Shown piece by piece: positions 9,852-18,329 of a DNA stretch of 47,562 nt. The number at the start of each line of letters is the position of its first letter. The first letter of the stretch is position 1. Both the position numbers and the translations under genes were made by a program. Location: the NCBI GenBank assembly GCA_934631025.1, contig CAKTXR010000019.1:1-47562 (forward strand), in the 5' to 3' direction. The DNA is from an uncultured Clostridia bacterium (lineage in GTDB: Bacteria > Bacillota > Clostridia > Christensenellales > Aristaeellaceae). A model generated the notes under the pieces. It ran no database searches, was not told the DNA's origin, and saw only the letters and a program-made list of their open reading frames with translations.

Positions 9852-11225
9852 TCAGTTGCCGGCGACGGCGGAGGCATGATGCAGCCTGGCCGTTTCGTCC
9901 GCATGACCCCATTTGACGGTCGCGTAGAAGGCGATGGAGAGAATCGCGGCGATCGTCCAGCCGATGGGCCAGGACAGCCAGATGCCCGTCGTGCCCAGCG
10001 CCGTACAGGAGAGCACTTCGGCCAGCGCCACGCGCAGCACCAGATCGGTGAACGTGGCGATCATGAAGCGCTTCATCAGGCCCGCGCCGCGGAGTATGCC
10101 GTCGGAGACCAGTTTGGCCGCGACAACGAAATAGAAGGGCGCGACGATGCGCAGGAATATGACGCCGGTATCCATGGCCGCGCCGGTGGGGCTTTCAAGG
10201 AAGATGTACACCAGCCAGCGTCCGCCGAGCGCATAGAGCAGCACGAGCGGTATGCACAGCGCCCAGACCAGCTTGAGACCGGCGCGGAAGCCTGCCTTGA
10301 TACGGTCGTATTTCGCCGCGCCGAGGTTCTGCGCCGTGAAGTTCGATATGCCGTTGCCCAGCGTGGTCAGCGAGGTGATGACCATGTTGTTGAGCTTGAT
10401 CGCGGCGGAATAGCCGGCCATGACGGCCGCGCCGAAGCCGTTGATGACGCTCTGAATGACGATGTTGCCCACGGAGATGAAGCTCTGCTGGAGGATGCTG
10501 GGGATGGCGATCACGGCAAAGCTGCGCAGGTGCTGCCATGAAAAGACTTTGATTTTGCCCTCCGTTTCAATTTTGCGGAAGCGGCGGAACACGACGATCA
10601 GCGCGAGCACGCAGCTGACGCCCTGGCAGAGGAACGTCGCCCAGGCCACGCCGTCCACGCCCATGCCGAACGCGGTGACGAAGAGTATATCCACGCCGAT
10701 GTTGGAGAGGGAGGAGCAGGCGAGGAATATAAACGGCGTCTTGGAATCGCCCAGCGCGGAGAAAATGCCGGTCGCGACGTTGTAGAGGAATACGAAGGGC
10801 AGACCGAGAATGTATATATCCAGATACAGCTTGGAATCCGCAAAGACCTCTGCCGGCGTTTTAATCAGGTGCAATAGTCCGTCGCAGAAGATCATGCCGA
10901 TCGCCATCAGGATAACGCAAATGGCTGCGCTGGAGATGAGCGCGGTATAGACGGCGCTCTTGAGATCCTTATAGCGCTTCGCGCCGAACAGCTGCGCCGC
11001 GAGCACCGAGCAGCCGATATTGCAGCCGAAGGCAAAGGCGATGAAGATCAGCGTGATTTCATAGCTGTTGCCGACGGCGGCCAGCGCGTTGTCGCCGATG
11101 AACTTGCCGGCGACGAAGCTGTCGGCGATGTTGTAGAGCTGCTGGAAAATGATGCTGCCGAACAGGGGAAGGCAGAACCGGCAAAGCACGCTTTCCGGCT
11201 TTCCGACGGTCAGATCCTTATTCAT
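9852..11225 (-). CDS. MATE family efflux transporter (last gene of a leftward operon)
   Basis: 457 aa with the N-terminal signature LCRFCLPLFGSIIFQQLYNIADSFVAGKFI (split here: LPLFGSIIFQQLYN, then IADSFVAGK) and about twelve membrane segments, as expected for MATE antiporters. The start ATG (11225-11223) overlaps the TGA of the upstream 91-aa membrane protein by four bases (ATGA), so the two are translationally coupled. It is the third gene of the unit cytidylate kinase-like, small membrane protein, MATE, which diverges from a LysR regulator. That arrangement suggests LysR-controlled export. The substrate is unknown. Confidence 0.93.
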   Translation of the reverse strand: MNKDLTVGKPESVLCRFCLPLFGSIIFQQLYNIADSFVAGKFIGDNALAAVGNSYEITLIFIAFAFGCNIGCSVLAAQLFGAKRYKDLKSAVYTALISSAAICVILMAIGMIFCDGLLHLIKTPAEVFADSKLYLDIYILGLPFVFLYNVATGIFSALGDSKTPFIFLACSSLSNIGVDILFVTAFGMGVDGVAWATFLCQGVSCVLALIVVFRRFRKIETEGKIKVFSWQHLRSFAVIAIPSILQQSFISVGNIVIQSVINGFGAAVMAGYSAAIKLNNMVITSLTTLGNGISNFTAQNLGAAKYDRIKAGFRAGLKLVWALCIPLVLLYALGGRWLVYIFLESPTGAAMDTGVIFLRIVAPFYFVVAAKLVSDGILRGAGLMKRFMIATFTDLVLRVALAEVLSCTALGTTGIWLSWPIGWTIAAILSIAFYATVKWGHADETARLHHASAVAGN

Positions 11226-11497
11226 CCGCGCACCCCTTCCGCCTTTTTCTGCTTCATGAAGGCAAAGACGAACGTGTTGTAGGCCAGATAGAAGCCCAGT
11301 ATGGTCAGCACGATGAACAGGTTGTTGCCGCGGATGATGTTGGCCACGATGCCGAGGGCGAAGCCCACGCCGAAAGTTCCGGTTATCTCATGGATGTGCG
11401 GAATGTAGCGGCCGTTTTTGCTGACCTCATTCCAGAGCAGCACGGCCATCGCGCCGTCAAGGCAAAGATAAGCAATCAGTTCAAAAACAAATTTCAT
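11222..11497 (-). CDS. Small multi-pass membrane protein, unknown function
   Basis: 91 aa. The start at 11497 is preferred over an upstream in-frame TTG (11521) because GAGGGAA sits 6 bp before the ATG. Three to four hydrophobic segments are visible: FVFELIAYLCLDGAMAVLLW near the N-terminus, FGVGFALGIVANII in the middle, and NLFIVLTILGFYLAYNTFVF near the end. A short basic C-terminal tail (KQKKAEGVRG) follows. I do not recognise the family. It lies 10 bp after the kinase-like gene and overlaps the MATE start, so it may be an accessory subunit of that exporter. That role is inference from position only. Confidence 0.75.
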   Translation of the reverse strand: MKFVFELIAYLCLDGAMAVLLWNEVSKNGRYIPHIHEITGTFGVGFALGIVANIIRGNNLFIVLTILGFYLAYNTFVFAFMKQKKAEGVRG

Positions 11498-11507
11498 CGT
11501 AATTCCC

Positions 11508-12122
11508 TCACTTTTCATCAATGACCGCCTTGGCGATCACGTCCGCTGTTCCGTCGATACCGTAACGACTGGAGGACACCATCAGGTCATAGCTGGCCGG
11601 CTCGCCCCACGGCGTGTCGGAGTAGAAGTCAAAGTATCGTTTGCGCATTCTGTCGACCTTCTCGGCCTTGCGCATCGCGGCCTTCTCGCTCAGGCCGTTG
11701 CGCTGCGCGATGCGCCGGGCGCGGTCGTCGTCGTCCGCGTAGATGAACACCGAGAGGACGTTATAGCCCGCGTCGCGCAGAATGGACGAGGCGCAGCGCC
11801 CGATGATCACGCAGGAGCCTTTCGAGGCGATTTCTTCGATCGCCTTGCTCTCTGCGGCAAAGACGCGCTCTTCCTCCGAGTAGAACGCCCTGCCGAGCGA
11901 CGCGCTGTCGGCGAACGGGTTGCCCGAGACCATCGCGCCCAGCCCGATCGGCCGCTCGTCCTCTTCGGCGACGATCGCTTCGGTCAGGCCGGCTTCTCGG
12001 GCGGCGCGCTGGATCAGCAGCTTGTCATAGCAGGTGACGCCCAGACGCTCGGCCAGCTTCTGGCCGATTTCGCGCCCGCCGCTGCCGTACTGCCTGCCGA
12101 TGCAGACGACTGTTCCCTTCAT
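11508..12122 (-). CDS. Cytidylate kinase-like family protein
   Basis: 204 aa, a P-loop NMP-kinase fold of the cytidylate kinase-like family found widely in gut Firmicutes. The N-terminus has the nucleotide-binding loop GRQYGSGGREIG (residues about 9-20), followed by the family-typical acidic and Phe-rich middle section. CVIIGRCAS is a Walker-B-like strand, and RRIAQRNGLSEKAAMRK is the lid region. It is separate from the housekeeping Cmk and its true substrate is not established. It is the first gene of the operon with the small membrane protein and the MATE exporter, and its 5' end faces a LysR gene. The spacing from GGGATGG to the ATG is acceptable. Confidence 0.85.
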   Translation of the reverse strand: MKGTVVCIGRQYGSGGREIGQKLAERLGVTCYDKLLIQRAAREAGLTEAIVAEEDERPIGLGAMVSGNPFADSASLGRAFYSEEERVFAAESKAIEEIASKGSCVIIGRCASSILRDAGYNVLSVFIYADDDDRARRIAQRNGLSEKAAMRKAEKVDRMRKRYFDFYSDTPWGEPASYDLMVSSSRYGIDGTADVIAKAVIDEK

Positions 12123-12151
12123 GTATGACCACCATCCCTGATAAAAAGTAT

Positions 12152-12180
12152 TTGACTTTTGGAAACGGGTACAGTATAAT
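12152..12180 (+). promoter_or_regulatory. Sigma-A promoter of the LysR gene
   Basis: TTGACT (12152-12157), 17-bp spacer, TATAAT (12175-12180). On the opposite strand TATACT (12178-12173) overlaps this -10 with a weak -35 (TATTCA, 12201-12196). The divergent kinase operon could therefore start at almost the same place. Confidence 0.85.
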
Positions 12181-12256
12181 GCTGGCGCGCGGCGATGAAT
12201 AATCTTTGATGCGTATGAAATCCATATCGAAAACGAATACCGGATGGAGGAATGGT

Positions 12257-13165
12257 ATGTATATCAGCTATGATTACTACAGAGTCTTCTATTATGTGGC
12301 CAAATATGGGAGCATTACGCAGGCGGCCAAAATCCTGCTCAACAGCCAGCCGAATTTGACGCGGACGATCAAGACGCTGGAGAGCGAATTGGGGTGTCCG
12401 CTGTTCGCGCGGCACAGCCGCGGCACAAATTTAACACCGGAGGGCGAGCGCCTGTTCAGACGCGTCAGCATCGCGATTGAAAACATCGAAGCGGGCGAGG
12501 CCGAAATCATCGAGAGCCGCAATCTCGAGTCAGGCTCGGTCTACGTTGCGGCCAGCGAGGTGGCGCTGCACTGCGTGCTGCTGCCGGTGCTGAAGGAATA
12601 CCGCCGCCAGCATCCGGGCGTTCGGCTGAAGATCAGCAACCATTCCACGCCGCAGGCCGTCGAGGCCATCAAAAACGGCGTCGCGGACATCGCCCTCGTC
12701 ACCACGCCGACCGTTCCGCAGGCCTGCGTCGAGGAAACCGCCGTGCGCAGATTTCACGAGGTGGCGGTCTGCGGAAGCGCGTTTTCGGAGCTGCTGGGCG
12801 GCAGCGTCAGCTTTGAAGAGCTGCTGCGCCATCCCATCATATCGCTCGGCGCGCAGACGAAATCCTTCGAACTGTATTCGGAATTTTTCGTGCGGGAGGG
12901 GCTTTCCTATCAGCCGGAAACGGAGGCCGCGACGGCCGATCAGATCCTGCCGATGGTCAAGGCGGATCTGGGAATCGGCTTTGTGCCCGTCGAATTTCTG
13001 GAGGGCGTGACCGGCGTTTCGGTGATCAAAACAGAAAAGCCGCTCCCTCTGCGCGAAATACGCATCGTGAAGCGGCATGATCAGGCGCTCAGCGTCGCGG
13101 CCAAGGAGCTGGAGCGGCTCATCGGCGCGCACGAGGGCCTGACGAAAGGGCATATCCATTCGTAA
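12257..13165 (+). CDS. LysR family transcriptional regulator
   Basis: 302 aa. The winged HTH (residues about 1-60) is typical: YYVAKYGSITQAAKILLNSQ, then PNLTRTIKTLESELGCPLF. A type 2 periplasmic-binding-like effector domain follows (about 88-290). The start at 12257 is set by GGAGG (12246-12250); an in-frame TTG at 12206 lies upstream but has no ribosome site. LysR proteins usually control the divergent operon, here the kinase-like, membrane protein and MATE genes (12122-9852), and often need a small-molecule inducer. Its own promoter overlaps the divergent region. The inducer cannot be inferred. Confidence 0.93.
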   Translation: MYISYDYYRVFYYVAKYGSITQAAKILLNSQPNLTRTIKTLESELGCPLFARHSRGTNLTPEGERLFRRVSIAIENIEAGEAEIIESRNLESGSVYVAASEVALHCVLLPVLKEYRRQHPGVRLKISNHSTPQAVEAIKNGVADIALVTTPTVPQACVEETAVRRFHEVAVCGSAFSELLGGSVSFEELLRHPIISLGAQTKSFELYSEFFVREGLSYQPETEAATADQILPMVKADLGIGFVPVEFLEGVTGVSVIKTEKPLPLREIRIVKRHDQALSVAAKELERLIGAHEGLTKGHIHS

Positions 13166-13179
13166 GAGAAAAGGGGCGT

Positions 13180-13725
13180 TTATCTGAGCGTCCAGTAATC
13201 GCCGTAAACGCGGCCGTCCCAGCCGATCAGGCTATCGGGCGAGAGCGCAAAGCCCGCTCTTTTGACGGCGGCAATGCGGTCGACGGCGTAGGGCGCGGCC
13301 TTGGTGAGCAGATCGTCGTCTTTGGAGAGCGGCGCGAGCAGCGCAAACAGTTCGCCGAGCGCGCTTTCGGTTTCGTAATCGCTGCGCACGTCCACGCGCA
13401 GTATGATCATGCCGTTGAACGCGTCGCTGGAAACGCGCCGGCACAGCTCGACCGTGCCGACGACGCGGCCGCTCGCCTTATCGACGACGCTCAGCCGCAC
13501 AAACTGGCGCTTTTCAAAGGACTCGCGCCAGAACGCGAACGCGCCGGCCATGCGCTCCCGCGTCGGATAGTAGAAATTGTCGCCATGGCAGTTGTCGCTG
13601 TTGAAGTAGGGCAGGGCGCGCTTGTCCGAATAGACGGCGAACAGATCGTCCAGATCGCTCTCGCAAAGCGGCCGGAGGAGGAAGCGCTCGCCTTCAAAGC
13701 GCAGGGCGGGATCGAATATGTCCAT
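13180..13725 (-). CDS. GNAT family N-acetyltransferase (RimJ/RimL-like)
   Basis: 181 aa. The N-terminus LRFEGERFLLRPLCESDLDD is characteristic of the RimJ/RimL branch of GNAT acetyltransferases, which use acetyl-CoA to acetylate amino groups of proteins or small molecules. The central GRVVGTVELC strand is followed by a region where the usual acetyl-CoA loop (Q/R-x-x-G-x-G/A) is not clear, and the C-terminal half is divergent. A strong AAGGAGG (13738-13732) overlaps the stop codon of the upstream cyclase gene, so the two form one operon. The substrate is unknown, and impaired acetyl-CoA binding is possible. Confidence 0.75.
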   Translation of the reverse strand: MDIFDPALRFEGERFLLRPLCESDLDDLFAVYSDKRALPYFNSDNCHGDNFYYPTRERMAGAFAFWRESFEKRQFVRLSVVDKASGRVVGTVELCRRVSSDAFNGMIILRVDVRSDYETESALGELFALLAPLSKDDDLLTKAAPYAVDRIAAVKRAGFALSPDSLIGWDGRVYGDYWTLR

Positions 13726-13737
13726 GACACATCCTCC

Positions 13738-14382
13738 TTAATCAAACCATGCGACCGCCCGAATCGGCGAGCCGTCGGCGTTTTCTAACTTGAGCGGGAA
13801 GCAGCTGAAATTGAACAGGCCGCGCCCGCACTGATCGAGATTCGCGAGGTTTTCGATGTTCACAATATCGCGCGCGGACAGGAGCCTTTTGTGCCGCGTG
13901 AGGTTTTCATCGGCGATGGGATCCAGACTGATCACATCGAAGCCGATCCCCTTATAGCGTCCGGCGATGATATAATCCAGCACATCGTCGTCAAGGCAGG
14001 GGTAATCGCCGAAATACGCGTCCGTGCCCCAGCGCTTGTCCCAGCCGAGATTGAACAGCAGAAAGTCGGCCCGACTGGCCAGCGCGCCGTAGGGCGCAAG
14101 GCAGGCCATCGTGATGGCTTCACCATCGTGAAGATGACGGCAGTCGACGGCCAGCGCGCGCCCGATGAACTGAGAAACGGGCAGTCTGTCCAGCGTCGGC
14201 CGGTCGGGAAAGAGATGCGCCGGCGCGTCCATATGCGTGCCGGTGTGCGTGGTCATTTTGAGCAGCGTTTCCCGAAAGCCGTCCTTTTCGCAGCTGCTTA
14301 CGGGAATGAGCGCGGGCGCTTCCGTGCCCGGATAGACGGGCATGCCCTCTTTTATGGCGTGCGTCAGATCGATGACTCTCAT
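13738..14382 (-). CDS. Cyclase family protein (kynurenine formamidase-like metal hydrolase)
   Basis: 214 aa. The signature HTGTHMDAPAH (residues about 51-61) is the metal-binding motif of the cyclase/KynB family, Mn- or Zn-dependent amidohydrolases acting on N-formylkynurenine or similar amides. The N-terminal DLTHAIKEGMPVYPG is also conserved in the family. The start at 14382 is chosen because GGAGGGAG lies 7-8 bp upstream; the open frame continues to 14514 without a ribosome site. It is cotranscribed with the GNAT gene. No other kynurenine-pathway gene is nearby, so the substrate is uncertain. Confidence 0.85.
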   Translation of the reverse strand: MRVIDLTHAIKEGMPVYPGTEAPALIPVSSCEKDGFRETLLKMTTHTGTHMDAPAHLFPDRPTLDRLPVSQFIGRALAVDCRHLHDGEAITMACLAPYGALASRADFLLFNLGWDKRWGTDAYFGDYPCLDDDVLDYIIAGRYKGIGFDVISLDPIADENLTRHKRLLSARDIVNIENLANLDQCGRGLFNFSCFPLKLENADGSPIRAVAWFD

Positions 14383-14413
14383 GAGACTCTCCCTCCGGCG
14401 GTGATTTTTACTC

Positions 14414-14442
14414 AGTATAGCACAATGATGGGCGGGAATCCA
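14414..14442 (-). promoter_or_regulatory. Possible promoter of the cyclase-GNAT operon
   Basis: On the - strand, TGCTATACT forms an extended -10 (TATACT at 14419-14414). The -35 (TGGATT, 14442-14437) is poor. It lies 32 bp before the start codon. Confidence 0.5.
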
Positions 14443-14493
14443 TCGCGGACGCAAAAAATTTGATATACGCGCATATAAACGCGTTAAATACAG

Positions 14494-14522
14494 TTGCAAA
14501 ACGGCGCGAATCATGCTAAAAT
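14494..14522 (+). promoter_or_regulatory. Promoter of the sugar ABC importer operon
   Basis: TTGCAA (14494-14499), 17-bp spacer ending in TGC, TAAAAT (14517-14522). The start codon at 14580 is preceded by AGGAGG (14564-14569). Confidence 0.8.
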
Positions 14523-14579
14523 AAGCGTGAAGGATTTCAAAGGGGAATCCACATAGAATGATCAGGAGGCTGTTTCGTT

Positions 14580-15629
14580 ATGAAAAAATCGATCATTGCC
14601 ATCGTCCTGTGCCTGGCCCTGCTGGCGCTGCCCTTCTGCGCGCTCGCCGAGGACGCCAAGACCGTTTACATTCTGACCCCCACCGAGGACCACGGCTGGA
14701 CCGGCTCCGTCGCCACGTTCGCCAAGATGTCCGCTGAGGAAATCAACAAAGCCGGCGAATACAAGGCCGAGGTCGTGACTGCGGGCGATCCCGCCGAGCA
14801 GATCACCCAGATCGAGGACATCGTAGCCAACGAGGCCGCCAATGTGGCCGGCGTGGTCATCCTGCCCCAGGACAATACGCTCGAGTTCGCCATCCGCCAG
14901 CTGGTGGACGCGAAGATCCCCTATGTGGCCTTTGACCGCATCATCGACGAGGTCAAGGACGACGCTGTCGCCAACGTCTGCGGCGACAACACCGGCGTCG
15001 GCGTGGCCGTGGCCGCTTACTTTGTTGAGCAGGGCATGAAGCCCGGCGACGAAGTGATCGTCTTTGAGGGCGACACCTCCTCCGTTACCACCAACCGCGA
15101 CGACGGCTTCAAGTCCTATCTGCTGGGCGAGGCCGAGTACAAGGGCGAGAAGATCGCCGACGATCTCAAGTGGACCGAGGACGATCTGGCCAAGCTGACC
15201 TTCAGCGGCGCGATGAACTGGAGCCGTTCCGCGGCCAAGGAATACTTTGAGAACCTGATGAGCGACAGCAAGAACGCCTCCATCAAGTGGTTCTACTCCC
15301 AGGACGACGAGTTCGCGCTGGGTATCATGGAAGCTCTCGAGGGTTCCGCCATTGACGACGAGACCAAGAAGGCCATTCTGGACAACAAGATCGTGATCTC
15401 CGCCGCCGGCGGTTCCGAGGCGCTCTACAGCGTCATCCGCGGCGAGGATAAGGCCGATCTGGCCGCCAACTTCGGCGGTCTGGCCGTGGCCACCTACAGC
15501 CCGGCGATGATTCAGGACGCCATCAAGCTGATGAGCGACTATCTGGCGGGCAACGAAGTGGCGCAGGATTACGTCGTGCCGGTTGAGATCGTCACCGCCG
15601 AGAACGTGAAGGACTACATCGGCTTCTAA
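14580..15629 (+). CDS. Sugar ABC transporter substrate-binding protein (ribose/xylose type)
   Basis: 349 aa. An N-terminal signal peptide (KKS, hydrophobic core to ALA, cleavage near residue 23) leads to a Periplasmic_binding_4 / XylF-RbsB-like fold. Recognisable parts are VVILPQDNTLEFAIRQLVDA, the hinge strand IPYVAFDRI and TRDDG-like TNRDDGFKSYL. The Cys at residue 20 is not in a good lipobox, so whether it is lipid-anchored is uncertain. It binds an extracellular monosaccharide and delivers it to the ATPase and permease that follow. Codon use is strongly biased to C-ending codons, which fits high expression. A hairpin directly after the gene may hold its expression above that of the transporter genes. 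Confidence 0.92.
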   Translation: MKKSIIAIVLCLALLALPFCALAEDAKTVYILTPTEDHGWTGSVATFAKMSAEEINKAGEYKAEVVTAGDPAEQITQIEDIVANEAANVAGVVILPQDNTLEFAIRQLVDAKIPYVAFDRIIDEVKDDAVANVCGDNTGVGVAVAAYFVEQGMKPGDEVIVFEGDTSSVTTNRDDGFKSYLLGEAEYKGEKIADDLKWTEDDLAKLTFSGAMNWSRSAAKEYFENLMSDSKNASIKWFYSQDDEFALGIMEALEGSAIDDETKKAILDNKIVISAAGGSEALYSVIRGEDKADLAANFGGLAVATYSPAMIQDAIKLMSDYLAGNEVAQDYVVPVEIVTAENVKDYIGF

Positions 15630-15670
15630 TCGATCATTGGCCGGGATGATTCCCGTCTGACGAATAAGAA

Positions 15671-15718
15671 CGCGCCGTCGCGGATCGGCTCAGGGCCGGC
15701 GCGGCGGCGCGTATTTTC
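15671..15718 (+). terminator. Intercistronic hairpin between binding protein and ATPase genes
   Basis: 12-bp stem CGCGCCGTCGCG (15671-15682) / CGCGGCGGCGCG (15700-15711) with one G-U pair, followed by TATTTTC. The U-run is short, so it is probably a partial terminator or a 3'-end stabiliser. Confidence 0.75.
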
Positions 15719-15732
15719 ACGGAGTGTGGGTT

Positions 15733-17238
15733 ATGAGTATACTGGACATGAGGGGCGTCTGCAAGGCCTTTGACGGCGTGCCGGTTCTCAAGAATGTGAA
15801 TCTGTCCGTCGAAAAGGGCGAAATCCATGCCCTGCTGGGCGAAAACGGCGCGGGCAAATCGACGCTGATGAACATACTCACCGGCGTTGTGCCCATGGAC
15901 GCGGGTGAGATCGTCTTTGACGGCCGTGCTGTCGCGCAGCCCAGCGTGACGGAGAGCGAGAAGATGGGCATCGCCTTTGTGCATCAGGAGCTGAATCTGT
16001 TCCCGACGATGCGCGTTTACGAAAATCTCTTCCTGCGCCGCGAGTACACAAACCGCTTCGGCACGCTGAAAAAGCGCGCGATGATCGAGCGCGCCTGCGC
16101 GCTGTTCGACGAGCTGGGCGTGGACATCGAGCCGACGGCGCTGGTTTCCGAGCTGAAGATGGGCCAGAAGCAGCTGCTGGAAATCTCAAAGGCGCTTCTG
16201 TTCGACGCAAAGCTCCTCATACTCGACGAGCCGACCACCGCGCTGGGCAATGAGGAAATCGAGCATCTCTTCGGCATACTGCGTTCTCTGCGCGGTCAGG
16301 GCAAGTCGTTTATATTCATATCGCACAAGATGCCGGAAATCTTCGCGCTGTGCGACCGCTATACCGTTCTGCGCAACGGCGAGTTTGTGAAAAGCGGGCT
16401 GATCGCTGAAACCGACGCTCAGGCGATTGCGCGGCTCATGGTGGGCGAGAGCTACGTCGACCGCGGGCTTTACCGCGCGCGGGAGCTGGGTGAGGAGGTG
16501 CTTTCGCTCGACCGGCTGACCGGCGTGGGCTTTGAGAACGTCTCGTTTTCCGTCCGCAAGGGCGAAATTCTGGCGCTCACCGGCCTTCAGGGCGCCGGCA
16601 GCAGCGAATTGATGCAGGGGCTGTTCGGCGCGTCTCCCATCGAGGCGGGCGCGATGACCGTGAAGGGGAAGCGGATGTCCGGCCACACGCTGCATCAGGC
16701 GATGAAGGCGGGGCTGTCCATGCTGCCCTCCAACCGCAAGGAAAATTCCGTCATTCCAGATATGAACATCATCGAGAATATGTTTGTGTCCGAGCACACG
16801 CTCTCGGCGAGGCGGCAGCACATCGACCGCCGCGCGGAGAAAACGCGCTATGACGAGATGAAGATGCTTTTGAACATCAAGGCGGAGAGCGGCGCGCAGA
16901 AGGTGACCTCACTGTCGGGCGGCAATCAGCAGAAGGTGTTTCTGGCGCGCTGGCTGTGCGCGGGCGGCGACGTGCTGCTGCTGGACAACCCGACTCAGGG
17001 CGTGGATGTGGGCGCGAAGGCCGAGATCTATCAGCTGATCTTAAAGCTGGCCGAATCGGGCAAGACCATACTCATCAACACGCTGGAAATCGGCGAGATC
17101 CAGAAGGTGGCCGACCGATGCGCCGTGTTCTACGACGGGCGGCTTCTGACAATACTCAATCACGATCAGATCGACGAGCAGACGGTCATGATGTATTCGA
17201 CCAATGCGATCGAAGCCATGGGGGGACGAAATCAATGA
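15733..17238 (+). CDS. Sugar ABC transporter ATP-binding protein (two ABC domains)
   Basis: 501 aa, the RbsA/MglA/XylG type with two fused nucleotide-binding domains that power monosaccharide import. Domain 1 has a full Walker A GENGAGKST (36-44), signature LKMGQKQ and Walker B LLILDEPTTAL (catalytic E166). Domain 2 has the degenerate P-loop GLQGAGSSEL (from 284), usual for this family, and signature LSGGNQQK. It reads LLLDNPTQGVD where a Glu is normal, so N419 replaces the catalytic residue. The start at 15733 is preceded by CGGAG (15720-15724), rather than the in-frame GTG at 15724. The stop overlaps the permease start (ATGA). Confidence 0.95.
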   Translation: MSILDMRGVCKAFDGVPVLKNVNLSVEKGEIHALLGENGAGKSTLMNILTGVVPMDAGEIVFDGRAVAQPSVTESEKMGIAFVHQELNLFPTMRVYENLFLRREYTNRFGTLKKRAMIERACALFDELGVDIEPTALVSELKMGQKQLLEISKALLFDAKLLILDEPTTALGNEEIEHLFGILRSLRGQGKSFIFISHKMPEIFALCDRYTVLRNGEFVKSGLIAETDAQAIARLMVGESYVDRGLYRARELGEEVLSLDRLTGVGFENVSFSVRKGEILALTGLQGAGSSELMQGLFGASPIEAGAMTVKGKRMSGHTLHQAMKAGLSMLPSNRKENSVIPDMNIIENMFVSEHTLSARRQHIDRRAEKTRYDEMKMLLNIKAESGAQKVTSLSGGNQQKVFLARWLCAGGDVLLLDNPTQGVDVGAKAEIYQLILKLAESGKTILINTLEIGEIQKVADRCAVFYDGRLLTILNHDQIDEQTVMMYSTNAIEAMGGRNQ

Positions 17239-18287
17239 GCGAGAAGAAACGGACGGCGCCGCGTCTGACGGCGGGCAAAATCTGGTCGGGATACAGCTTC
17301 ATATTCATCTTCGCGGCGATATTCATCGCCTATTATCTGGTCAACGCCAGCCTGACGTGGGTGGGCGTGATGAACATCCTCAGGCACTCGGCGGTGGTGG
17401 GCATCATCGCGCTGGGCATGGGGCTGGTGGTCATCACCGGGCAGATCGATCTGTCGGTCGGCTCGATGCTGGCGTTCGTGGGCGGCTTTGCCGTGATCGT
17501 GTTCAATACGACCAACAGTATTGTCTTGACGCTGCTCGCCGCCATGGCGATGGGCGCGCTGTGCGGCCTGATCAACGGCGTGCTGGTGGGCAAGGCGAAA
17601 ATGCCGGCGTTCATCGTGACGCTGGCCACGATGCTGATCTTCCGCTCGCTGACGCGCTTTGTCTGCCATGAGATCCCTGTGAGCGTTTCCGGCGGCAGCA
17701 ACAGCCTGTTCAAGCTGCTCTCATCCAATTCGCTCTACAAGCCCTTTTACAGCTTTGGCAACAGCAAATTCCTGACGATTCCGGTCACCGGCCTGTTCCT
17801 GATCGTGCTGACCGCGATCATCGTCTATGTAACCACGTCGACGAAATTCGGCAAGCAGCTCTATGCCGCCGGCAGCAACGAGCGCGCGGCGCGGCTGTCG
17901 GGCATCAATGTGGACAATGTGCGCGTGGCTGTGTTCGTGATCACCGGCGTGCTGACCGGCATCAGCGCTTTTCTGTGGATCAGCATGAACGCGTCGGTCG
18001 ATCCGGCGACCACCGGCGGCAGCTATGAGATGTACGCCATCGCGGCGGTCGTGCTGGGCGGCATCAGCATGGCGGGCGGCAGCGGCAAGTGCGTGGGCAT
18101 ATTGTTCGGCGTGATGTCGTATACCGTGATTGACAAGATCATCGTGGCGCTGAAGATGAACACGCTGCTCAACGACACCGTGAAGGGCGCGATCCTGATC
18201 GTGGCCATCATCGTGCAGACCATGTCGCCGGTCGTGCGCGAGCATCTGGCCGCGCGGAAGGCGCGCCGCCGCATGAAGAAAGCGTAA
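17235..18287 (+). CDS. Sugar ABC transporter permease
   Basis: 350 aa, BPD_transp_2 (RbsC/XylH-like) membrane subunit with about eight to ten hydrophobic segments. Diagnostic stretches are GLVVITGQIDLSVGSMLAF and the loop GNERAARLSGINVD, here in the form AAGSNERAARLSGINV, which contacts the ATPase. The ATG at 17235 overlaps the ATPase stop by four bases and is preceded by GGGGGACG. It completes a canonical three-gene importer; no dedicated regulator lies beside it. Confidence 0.95.
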   Translation: MSEKKRTAPRLTAGKIWSGYSFIFIFAAIFIAYYLVNASLTWVGVMNILRHSAVVGIIALGMGLVVITGQIDLSVGSMLAFVGGFAVIVFNTTNSIVLTLLAAMAMGALCGLINGVLVGKAKMPAFIVTLATMLIFRSLTRFVCHEIPVSVSGGSNSLFKLLSSNSLYKPFYSFGNSKFLTIPVTGLFLIVLTAIIVYVTTSTKFGKQLYAAGSNERAARLSGINVDNVRVAVFVITGVLTGISAFLWISMNASVDPATTGGSYEMYAIAAVVLGGISMAGGSGKCVGILFGVMSYTVIDKIIVALKMNTLLNDTVKGAILIVAIIVQTMSPVVREHLAARKARRRMKKA

Positions 18288-18329
18288 GGGCGACAGCACA
18301 ACAAATCGACAATGTGAAAAGGAGCGGAC

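Noticed and set aside
13173..13215. GCGTTTA/TAAACGC inverted repeat between the LysR and GNAT genes
   Set aside because: Long loop and no T-run; it lies inside the GNAT coding end, so not a convincing terminator.
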